Notes under the pieces: generated by a model
Databases searched by the model: none
What the model saw: the letters and a program-made list of their open reading frames with translations, nothing else
Told to the model about the DNA's origin: nothing
Source of the DNA: Bacteroidales bacterium
Lineage (GTDB): Bacteria > Bacteroidota > Bacteroidia > Bacteroidales > JAOZQN01
Reading direction: 5' to 3'
DNA length: 13,078 nt
Assembly (NCBI GenBank): GCA_029938985.1
Contig: JAOZTW010000067.1
Span: 1 to 13,078, forward strand
Program-made: the position numbers and the translations under genes
Part shown: positions 1 through 5,443 of the stretch, in pieces
Position numbering within the stretch: the first letter of the stretch is position 1
Layout: each line of letters opens with the position of its first letter

Positions 1-121
1 TAACCAAAAGAATAAAGAAATACAATTGTGTAAAAACTTTTGTATGGGTGCTTATTTAAATTAATTATTTTTGCAAAAAAATATTAATTATCATAATAAA
101 AAAAAAAAAAAGTATAAATCA

Positions 122-152
122 TTAGTAAAATATGTAAACTTTTATATATTTG
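122..152 (+). promoter_or_regulatory. Possible Bacteroidota-type promoter for the enoyl-CoA hydratase gene
   Basis: TATATTTG at 145-152 matches the Bacteroidota -7 element TAnnTTTG. TTAG at 122-125 is a three-of-four match to the -33 element TTTG, at the usual 19-bp spacing. The predicted start near 158-160 leaves a leader of about 55 nt before the ATG at 214. The rest of 1-213 is AT-rich sequence with a poly-A run near 99-111 and shows no gene. Such matches can arise by chance in DNA this AT-rich. Confidence 0.42.
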
Positions 153-213
153 TAGAATACAAAAAATATTTATTTTAATATAAATAGCTAATTTCTAAAC
201 AAATAAATAAAAA

Positions 214-984
214 ATGGATTACAAAATATTAAATCAGACTCAGGAAAATGGTATAGCAATAATAACCATTAATCGCCCAAAGGCAATGAATGCTTTAAAT
301 ACATTGTTTTTCGCCGAAATGAATAGTATGCTTGACGAAATTGATAGCAACAAAAATATTAGAGTGTTGATAATTACAGGAGCAGGTAAAACTTTTGTTG
401 CAGGGGCAGATATTGCAGAAATGTCTAACATGAACTCGGAGTTAGGAACAAGGTTTTCAAGAATAGGACAAAATGTGTTTGACAAAATTGAAAAACTTCC
501 TTTTCCTACCATTGCAGCAATAAATGGATATGCACTTGGAGGTGGTCTTGAGCTTACTCTTGCCTGCGATATTCGTATTGCAAGTACAAAAGCAGTTTTA
601 GGTCAACCCGAAGTAAATCTCGGACTTATACCTGGATACGCAGGAACACAGCGTTTGACACGTTTAATTGGAGTTGGCGATGCCCTTTACCTACTTTATA
701 CCGCAGACATGATTTCTGCAGATGAAGCCCTTAGATTAAAACTTGTTCAGAAAGTTACCGAACCTGAAGCTCTTATGGAAACTGCAATGAAAATTGCAAC
801 AAAAATTAGCAGAAAAGGTAATAATGCAATCAAACAAGTAAAAAATGTTGTGCGTAAAGGAATAAATTTAGATTTTGATAAAGGACAGCTTTTAGAAGCA
901 CAAGTGTTTGGTTCTATGTTTGATACCGAAGAAACAAAAGAGGGAATGTCTGCATTTCTTGAAAAAAGAAAACCAAAATGGTAA
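214..984 (+). CDS. Enoyl-CoA hydratase / crotonase family protein
   Basis: A 256-residue cytoplasmic enzyme of the crotonase superfamily, a full-length single-domain family member. It should hydrate crotonyl-CoA (or other short 2-enoyl-CoAs) to 3-hydroxyacyl-CoA, or run the reverse dehydration. The oxyanion-hole segments are visible: VAGADI at about 62-67 and YALGGG at about 106-111. Both catalytic glutamates of true hydratases are present, E113 in GGGLEL and E133 in QPEVNLGLIPG, followed by GTQRLTR. Keeping both glutamates argues for a hydratase rather than an isomerase or dehalogenase. The ATG follows the A-rich leader aaataaataaaaa and has no Shine-Dalgarno site. Downstream on the same strand lie a 3-hydroxyacyl-CoA dehydrogenase and a thiolase, so the three make a crt-hbd-thl type pathway. 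The gap to the next gene is 477 bp because of inserted elements. Chain-length preference cannot be read from the sequence. Confidence 0.93.
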   Translation: MDYKILNQTQENGIAIITINRPKAMNALNTLFFAEMNSMLDEIDSNKNIRVLIITGAGKTFVAGADIAEMSNMNSELGTRFSRIGQNVFDKIEKLPFPTIAAINGYALGGGLELTLACDIRIASTKAVLGQPEVNLGLIPGYAGTQRLTRLIGVGDALYLLYTADMISADEALRLKLVQKVTEPEALMETAMKIATKISRKGNNAIKQVKNVVRKGINLDFDKGQLLEAQVFGSMFDTEETKEGMSAFLEKRKPKW

Positions 985-1056
985 ATTAATTGTAATTTTT
1001 AAAAACACTATAGAACTGAAAAGTCGGGAAAATTTTTCAGCAATATTAAAAAACAT

Positions 1057-1080
1057 ACAATTTGCTGTACAATTTGCCGT
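1057..1080. repeat. 12-bp tandem duplication inside element B
   Basis: ACAATTTGCTGT (1057-1068) is followed directly by ACAATTTGCCGT (1069-1080), two units with one mismatch. It lies just before the palindrome at 1084-1101. No function can be assigned. Confidence 0.6.
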
Positions 1081-1106
1081 AGCGACAAGGCATGCCTTGT
1101 CTTTAC
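1079..1106. repeat. Palindrome GACAAGGCATGCCTTGTC inside element B
   Basis: Positions 1084-1101 read GACAAGGCATGCCTTGTC, a perfect 18-bp palindrome. Weaker outer pairing follows (GTA at 1079-1081 with TAC at 1104-1106). It is much richer in G+C than the flanking DNA. It could be a dispersed palindromic repeat, the tip of the folded element, or a protein-binding site. No poly-T run follows, so it is not a standard terminator. Confidence 0.6.
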
Positions 1107-1286
1107 AACATATTTAGCATCTAAAATTGACATTAAAAATCAAGAAAATTGCTTATTGCCATGAAAATAAAATATATAAATATAACATAAAGTTTTCCCG
1201 ACTTTTCTGTATAGAATATTAGATTTTTGTTTTTGCAATTTTAATATAAAACTCTTTTTAATTACAAATTAGACATTAAGACATAA

Positions 1287-1426
1287 CAAAAAGAGGCGTT
1301 TTTCATAAGTGTAAAGTACAAGGCATTTTTATTTTTTAAATACCGCAGTTTACTTATTGTAAATGAGGATTTTAAAATAATATAAATAACGAAGTAATTT
1401 GCATTTATGAAAAATGCCCAAAAAGA
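1287..1426 (+). mobile_element. Hairpin MITE family, copy 1 (body 1295-1418), with 8-bp target duplications
   Basis: A 124-bp body begins GGCGTTTTTCATAAGTG and ends with the inverse complement of GGCATTTTTCATAAATG. The terminal inverted repeat extends about 25 bp with four mismatches, three of which are G-U-compatible in forward RNA. CAAAAAGA flanks both sides perfectly (1287-1294 and 1419-1426), a clear 8-bp target-site duplication. Pairing continues inward with AT-rich arms to a small loop near 1348-1366 (TTTAC/GTAAA), so the whole element can fold as one long hairpin. There is no coding capacity. It shares sequence with copies at 4236-4358 and 6920-6997. It lies between the hydratase and dehydrogenase genes in their transcriptional orientation, where its RNA could be a processing or attenuation site. 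The source transposase is not in the window. Eight-bp duplications are typical of families such as IS6 and IS1595, but no assignment is possible. Confidence 0.9.
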
Positions 1427-1461
1427 TTAGTAAAATAAATATTAATAAATAAAATCAATTT

Positions 1462-2799
1462 ATGAACTACTTAGAAAAACTACAAAACGTATCCGTTTTG
1501 GGAGCCGCAGGAAAAATGGGAAGCGGTATTCTTTTACTTACAGCAGTAGAAATGGCAGATCAAAGTTTGTTGCCAGAAAATAAAGATAAGCATTTTGTGC
1601 TTAATGCCATAGATATTTCATCGGAGGCATTAGAAGGCTTAATGAAATATCTAAAAACGCAGGTTACTAAAATTGCAGAAAAGAAAACTATTTTACTTAG
1701 AAAACTTTACGCCGACAGAAGAGACCTTATTGAAAACTTTGATATTATTGAAGAGTATGTTTTTGATGTGTTAAGTATTGTACGTCCTTCAACAAACATG
1801 GAGGTGGCATATAATTCAAATATTATTTTTGAAGCAATAAAAGAAGACCCAGCTTTGAAAGTTAAAATATTTACACAAATAAAAAATAATAACAAGAACA
1901 ATCCTTGGTTTTTTACAAACACCTCATCAATTCCAATTACAAATTTAGACCGTGATGCAGAACTTGACGGAAAAGTTATAGGATTTCATTTTTACAATCC
2001 ACCAGCAGTTCAAAAACTTGTGGAGCTTATTAAAAGTGAAAACACTTTGCCAGAAGTCGAAGAATTTGCTTATAAATATGCTAAAAATTTAAGAAAAAAA
2101 GTAGTTCCTTCAAATGATTTTGCTGGTTTTATTGGCAATGGACATTTTATGAGAGATGCTCTACATGGAATATCGGAAGTACAAAATTTATGTGATGATA
2201 ATTCGCTTGCTAAATCAATTTATATGGTTAACAAAGTGTCGCAAGAGTTTCTTGTGCGACCAATGGGTATTTTTCAGCTTGTTGATTATGTGGGTATTGA
2301 CGTGTGTCACTATATAATGAGTGTGATGAATCCATATTTGGAAAAAGAAAATCTGCATAGCAAATTATTAGACGCAATGTTAAACGCAGGCATTAAAGGA
2401 GGACAATATTCAAGCGGTGCTCAAAAAGACGGTTTTTTAAAGTACGAAAAAGGCAGACCTGTTGCTATTTACGACCTCGACCTTAATAAATATGTTGAAA
2501 TAAGCGAATATAAAGAAGAAGCTGACAAGCAATTAGGTAAACTACCAGATAGTTATGTGCCTTGGAAAGCTACTCTCCGCATGAGAAACAAAAACGAGGT
2601 TTTTGAAAAATATTTTGCAGATTTAGGTCAAATGGATACACTTGGTGCTAAAATAGCAAAAAAATATAATGCAAAATCTAATGAAATTGGAAAGCAACTT
2701 GTAGCCAACAATGTGGCAGCAAACCAACAAGACGTTAATACTGTAATGCTTACAGGATTTTTTCATGCTTACGGTCCTATTAATGAATATCTTAAATAA
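1462..2799 (+). CDS. 3-hydroxyacyl-CoA dehydrogenase, long variant
   Basis: A 445-residue NAD-dependent enzyme that should oxidise 3-hydroxyacyl-CoA to 3-oxoacyl-CoA, or the reverse. The nucleotide-binding loop is LGAAGKMGSGI at about 13-23. The catalytic region reads NTSSIPIT (153-160) and then GFHFYNPP (174-181). H176 and E188 have the 12-residue spacing of the family's His-Glu pair. Residues about 220-295 (DFAGFIGNGHFMRDA, then GIFQLVDYVGID) resemble the C-terminal 3HCDH dimerisation domain. The usual bacterial protein is about 280 residues. Here extra sequence lies between the NAD loop and the catalytic block (roughly 60-150), and there is a C-terminal extension of some 130 residues. The Rossmann glycine pattern is also looser than GxGxxG. 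The thiolase gene follows after 9 bp, so the two are certainly cotranscribed. Start ATG has an A-rich, SD-less leader. Confidence 0.88.
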   Translation: MNYLEKLQNVSVLGAAGKMGSGILLLTAVEMADQSLLPENKDKHFVLNAIDISSEALEGLMKYLKTQVTKIAEKKTILLRKLYADRRDLIENFDIIEEYVFDVLSIVRPSTNMEVAYNSNIIFEAIKEDPALKVKIFTQIKNNNKNNPWFFTNTSSIPITNLDRDAELDGKVIGFHFYNPPAVQKLVELIKSENTLPEVEEFAYKYAKNLRKKVVPSNDFAGFIGNGHFMRDALHGISEVQNLCDDNSLAKSIYMVNKVSQEFLVRPMGIFQLVDYVGIDVCHYIMSVMNPYLEKENLHSKLLDAMLNAGIKGGQYSSGAQKDGFLKYEKGRPVAIYDLDLNKYVEISEYKEEADKQLGKLPDSYVPWKATLRMRNKNEVFEKYFADLGQMDTLGAKIAKKYNAKSNEIGKQLVANNVAANQQDVNTVMLTGFFHAYGPINEYLK

Positions 2800-2808
2800 A
2801 CAAACAAA

Positions 2809-4050
2809 ATGAAATTACGAAAAAAAGTATATATGACTGCCGGATATAATACAATTTCTCTCGGCACAGGAAGAAAAGAATTTCACCCAAAAAAACAACG
2901 TCCAGGACTTGAGCATTATATAAAAGAAGCAGGAGTAGCGGTTCTTGAACAAATAGGTGGAGCAAAAAATGTGGACGAAGGAGTTATCTCAAATTTTATT
3001 GCCGCTCGTTTCAACAAACAAGCAAATCTTGCTGGTTTTATGCCTTATATTGATGAGGGTTTAAAATACAAACCAGCAGTTAGAGTTGAAGGTGCATGTG
3101 GTTCGGGAGGAATGGCACTTACTACAAGTATAAAGTCAATTCTCTCAGACACAGCCGATGTGGTTCTTGCACTTGGAGTAGAGGTTCAAAATACTTATAA
3201 AGCTATTTATGGTGCTGATATTTTGGCACAAGCTGGTTGGCAGAAAAAAAGAAAAGATGGTCATGCTTATTTCTTTCCCGGACAATTTAGTGATAGAGCA
3301 GGTGCTTATTACGAGGCTTACGGCGAAGACTATGCTCGCAAAGGAATGGCTAAATGGTTTGCTCTCATGATTGAAAACGCTCGCTTATGCGAAACGGCTC
3401 AAGAATTTCATAACAAAACTCCCAACCTTGTTGATTTTCATCTTGCAAACAAACCAAACGGAAGATTTTTTGTTGATAACTTAAATGTATTTGATTGTTC
3501 CAAAGTATCTGATGGAGCTTCGGCAATAGCTGTGGTTTCGGAAGAGGGTTTGGCAAAAATAGGAGTTGCGAAAAAAGACGCTGTTGAAATTATTTCTTTT
3601 GCACAAGTGGAAGATGATATTACAAAAGACCCAGAAAATATTCTTGAACTTTCTACTATTAAAGAAGCGGTTAGACAAGCATTAACAGATGCCGAAATTA
3701 CTGTTGATGATATTGGAACTATTGAAACTCACGACTGTTTTACAATTGCGGGTATTCTTGGAGTAGAAGCAATTGGCTTGGCTGAAGCAGGGAAAGGTGC
3801 AGGATTTGTTGCAGATGGAAATACTGCAAGAGATGGAAAAATACCAATGAACACCACTGGTGGACTTGTAGGTTGGGGACACCCAACTGGTGCTACAGGA
3901 ATACATCAAGCGGTTACTATTTGGGAGCAACTTACTGGTAAAGCAGGTGCAGCTCAAATAACTTTAAACGCCAACAAACCTTATGGACTTACTGTAAATA
4001 TGGGTGGCGACGACAAAACCGTAGCAGTTATTGTTTATAAAAAAGGATAA
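2809..4050 (+). CDS. SCP2-type thiolase (acetyl-CoA acetyltransferase family)
   Basis: A 413-residue thiolase that should condense two acetyl-CoA to acetoacetyl-CoA or cleave 3-oxoacyl-CoA. The nucleophile is C97 in the CxS motif GACGSGG. The sequence then has HDCF at 308-311 and GHP at 357-359 (GWGHPTGATG). HDCF is the fingerprint of SCP2/SCP-x thiolases, which take their second catalytic cysteine from this loop (C310). In line with that, the C-terminal CxG motif of classical thiolases is absent and the end reads VNMGGDDKT. The length is normal for the family and no SCP2 sterol-carrier domain is attached. It begins 9 bp after the dehydrogenase and completes the acetyl-CoA to crotonyl-CoA set. 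Substrate chain length is not predictable from the sequence. A hairpin follows at 4071-4102. Confidence 0.9.
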   Translation: MKLRKKVYMTAGYNTISLGTGRKEFHPKKQRPGLEHYIKEAGVAVLEQIGGAKNVDEGVISNFIAARFNKQANLAGFMPYIDEGLKYKPAVRVEGACGSGGMALTTSIKSILSDTADVVLALGVEVQNTYKAIYGADILAQAGWQKKRKDGHAYFFPGQFSDRAGAYYEAYGEDYARKGMAKWFALMIENARLCETAQEFHNKTPNLVDFHLANKPNGRFFVDNLNVFDCSKVSDGASAIAVVSEEGLAKIGVAKKDAVEIISFAQVEDDITKDPENILELSTIKEAVRQALTDAEITVDDIGTIETHDCFTIAGILGVEAIGLAEAGKGAGFVADGNTARDGKIPMNTTGGLVGWGHPTGATGIHQAVTIWEQLTGKAGAAQITLNANKPYGLTVNMGGDDKTVAVIVYKKG

Positions 4051-4070
4051 TTTTTTTTAATACTTAATAT

Positions 4071-4102
4071 GCATTATTCATAATTTTAATTATGAATAAT
4101 GC
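4071..4102 (+). terminator. Long AT-rich hairpin after the thiolase gene, probable terminator
   Basis: GCATTATTCATAATT and its exact inverse complement form a 15-bp stem with a TT loop, starting 20 bp after the thiolase stop. Only TTT follows, so the U-tract is poor. A T-run (4051-4058) comes before the stem. Position and perfect pairing favour transcription termination or 3'-end protection for the cassette. Confidence 0.55.
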
Positions 4103-4227
4103 TTTAAGGCATATAAGTTGTTAACACAAAGTACAATGTTATAGTCAATAAAAAAACCAGTTTTAAAATTAATACTAAAAAAAAATAATAACATGAAAAA
4201 AAATTTAGTTTTTATAATAACAATAAC

Positions 4228-4366
4228 AATTTTGCGGCGTTTTTCACGAGTGTCAAGTTCAAGGCTTTTTTGAAATATTAGAATTAAAGTTTACCTTTGT
4301 AAATGAGCATTTTAATATTTCAAAAGTAACGAAGAAATTGATACTTGTGAAAAATGCCAATTTTGC
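4228..4366 (+). mobile_element. Hairpin MITE family, copy 2 (body 4236-4358), inserted in the lipoprotein gene
   Basis: A 123-bp body begins GGCGTTTTTCACGAGTG and ends with the inverse complement of GGCATTTTTCACAAGTA. AATTTTGC flanks both sides perfectly (4228-4235 and 4359-4366). The internal arms contain TTTTGAAATATTA and its exact inverse complement, so the element can form one long hairpin. Compared with copy 1, arm positions 12 (T to C), 19 (A to C) and 24 (A to T) change identically in both arms and so keep their pairs. The other arm differences are G-U compatible in forward RNA. It disrupts the host gene at codon 15 and is oriented with it. Confidence 0.93.
4269..4299 (+). promoter_or_regulatory. 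Outward-facing Bacteroidota-type promoter match inside MITE copy 2
   Basis: TTTG at 4269-4272, a 19-bp spacer, then TACCTTTG at 4292-4299: an exact fit to TTTG-N19-TAnnTTTG. Transcription would start near 4305 and leave the element toward the lipoprotein remainder. The right end of the element supplies ATG at 4354 in that frame. Copy 1 lacks the equivalent motif and copy 3 lacks the region, so the match is not a conserved family trait and may be fortuitous. Confidence 0.45.
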
Positions 4367-4572
4367 TTTATAGTTGTGGTAACTTATCTAATAATGAGAA
4401 TAATACAAATAAGGAAGTTGCTTGGAGTGAAACTTGGGAATATTACTGGGATGGAGGAGAAAATGTAGGAGGAACACCAATTTGTGCTAGTTATGTTCTA
4501 ACAATTGATGGAGAAGATTGTAAATTAGAAGCAGATGGTTATCAATTAGGTTGTCATTTATGTTGTAGATGA

Positions 4573-5124
4573 GAGAATAAAGGAGCTGAATTTAAACTTA
4601 AATCACGAACTATTCCGTTTAAATAATCATATTCTAATTGTATTTTTATTGCAGACAATGAACCACTTCCGCCAAAACCTTTGAATGATTCTTTTAAAAA
4701 ATCGGGTAATTGAAAACTCGTAGAATCTTTGATTAGTAAACAGTTAATACCTTTGCTTTTTATAAAAGTTATTAACTACTCATCTCTCTGTATAGATAAA
4801 ACTTCTTCCAAAACACAGGTAATAAATAAAATTAATCGTTCTGTAAAGCGTTCATTCAATGATTGTTTTTGGATTTCTTTTCCAGTCTGCTCTTTAAATC
4901 GTTCACACAGACCATTCAGACTTAATTTTTCTGCACAAAAAAGTAGCATTTATTAGGAAGTTCAACATCTCAAATCCACTTATTTTACCACCTTCACGTT
5001 GTGTAAAACCTGATTCTTTCGTTAATTAATTTATATTCTCTTCACTCATTAATTCTGATAACCTTATCGTAAATTGGTTTTTTAATGATTCATATTTTTT
5101 ATTTATTTATTCATGATTAATCAT
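4573..5124 (-). pseudogene. Decayed 5' part of an IS4-family transposase gene
   Basis: Read on the minus strand from ATG at 5124-5122, a protein can be followed through several lesions. It starts MINHE, stop, INKKYESLKNQF; then LSELMSEENIN, stop, LTKESGFTQREGGKISGFE. A one-base frameshift near 4918-4922 leads to LNGLCERFKEQTGKEI and SLNERFTERLILF. A further stop follows RDE. The last piece includes LLIKDSTSFQLPDFLKESF and IKIQLEYDYLNGIVRDL. The KDST segment looks like the first aspartate of the DDE site of IS4-type transposases found in Bacteroidota. Three stops and one frameshift make it dead, and the C-terminal half with the later D and E residues is missing. Similarity fades at about 4573-4585, exactly where the lipoprotein gene ends. 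No IS ends or flanking duplication were found. Identification is by recognition, not alignment. Confidence 0.75.
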
Positions 5125-5246
5125 TTTTTAGTTAATATATTGATTTTTACAATGATATAACTTTATTTGATATATAATATAAAATTAGTTAAAAAAAGTA
5201 TCTCAATTTACTTTAAACTATATAAATCAACAATATAACTCTTAAC

Positions 5247-5281
5247 CTGACCAGCTATGACATTGACGCTATAGCCGTCAG
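5247..5281. repeat. Interrupted G+C-richer hairpin downstream of pgk
   Basis: CTGAC (5247-5251) pairs with GTCAG (5277-5281) and GCTAT (5254-5258) with ATAGC (5271-5275). The sides carry CA and C bulges, and the loop is 12 nt. It stands out from the AT-rich flanks. It may be a dispersed palindromic repeat or part of an old IS end. No T-run follows on either strand. The rest of 5125-5441 (317 bp, no gene) is AT-rich filler plus the direct repeats and the hairpin at 5358-5385. Confidence 0.45.
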
Positions 5282-5308
5282 ATTAATTTTATAAACACTT
5301 CTTTATCT

Positions 5309-5443
5309 GTAAACCAATTTTTTATATACAAATCACTTGATTTGCAACCTATTCGCTGTTTCTCCAAGCTAAAGCTTGGAGAAACATTATTCATAAATAA
5401 TTGTATTTTAAGGTGTAAACCAATTTTTAAATTACAAATTACT
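5309..5443. repeat. Imperfect 30-bp direct repeat bracketing a hairpin at the 3' end of pgk
   Basis: TGTAAACCAATTTTT begins both units (5309-5338 and 5414-5443). Over 30 bp they agree at 26 positions, both continuing with ACAAAT and ending in ACT. The second unit overlaps the first base pairs of the pgk stop codon. The spacing is 105 bp and the hairpin 5358-5385 lies between them. This could be a duplicated pgk 3' end or the scar of an insertion. Confidence 0.5.
5358..5385 (-). terminator. Perfect 13-bp hairpin 57 bp downstream of pgk, possible terminator or dispersed repeat
   Basis: GTTTCTCCAAGCT and its exact inverse complement are separated by two bases, or 12 bp with a TAAA/TTTA tetraloop. 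Position suits the end of the pgk transcript (minus strand). No T-run follows on either strand, so it may instead be a dispersed palindrome or a mRNA 3'-stabilising structure. Confidence 0.42.

Larger units (their letters stand above)
1010..1215. mobile_element. Candidate MITE-like element B (body 1015-1210) with 18-bp inverted ends and 5-bp direct repeats
   Basis: The body starts ACTGAAAAGTCGGGAAAA (1015-1032) and ends with the inverse complement of ACAGAAAAGTCGGGAAAA (1193-1210): 18 bp with one mismatch. It is flanked by ATAGA on both sides (1010-1014 and 1211-1215), extendable to TATAGA if the shared T is counted. That fits a short non-autonomous transposable element of about 196 bp with a 5-bp target duplication. 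It contains no credible coding sequence. Inside are a 12-bp tandem repeat and an 18-bp perfect palindrome. There is one copy in this window, so mobility is inferred. As RNA it could also fold and act as a terminator after the hydratase gene. Confidence 0.55.
4193..4572 (+). pseudogene. Small lipoprotein gene split by MITE copy 2 and probably truncated by a transposase remnant
   Basis: The ATG at 4193 opens with MKKNLVFIITITIL, a classic signal-peptide start, then runs into the inserted element and stops at 4271-4273. After the element the frame resumes with LLYSCGNLSNNE. Deleting 131 bp (4236-4366, the element plus one 8-bp repeat) joins ATT TTG C to TT TAT AGT TGT GGT. This gives an uninterrupted 82-residue protein with lipobox LYSC, the lipidated Cys being residue 18. 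The mature part has WEYYWDGGENVGGTPICAS, then YVLTIDGEDCKLEADGY, and ends CCR. It loosely recalls small Bacteroidota lipoproteins of the DUF5991 kind, a weak impression. The TGA at 4570-4572 lies at the junction with a transposase remnant, so the original C-terminus is probably lost. The remaining reading frame 4354-4572 starts at an ATG donated by the element and lacks a charged signal n-region. Confidence 0.85.

Noticed and set aside
908..1117. A 69-codon frame running past the hydratase stop
   Set aside because: It overlaps the end of the hydratase in another frame and its tail is element B with a tandem repeat and palindrome.
3964..4050. Thiolase damaged because the C-terminal CxG motif is missing
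   Set aside because: The HDCF motif at residues 308-311 identifies an SCP2-type thiolase, a class that uses that loop cysteine and lacks CxG.
4354..4572. A 72-codon frame as an intact independent gene
   Set aside because: Its start codon lies in the inverted end of a mobile element, and the codons after it continue a signal peptide that begins at 4193. It is the 3' part of a broken gene.
4729..4956. A 75-codon plus-strand frame
   Set aside because: It is antisense to a recognisable, decayed transposase read on the minus strand and has no protein features of its own.
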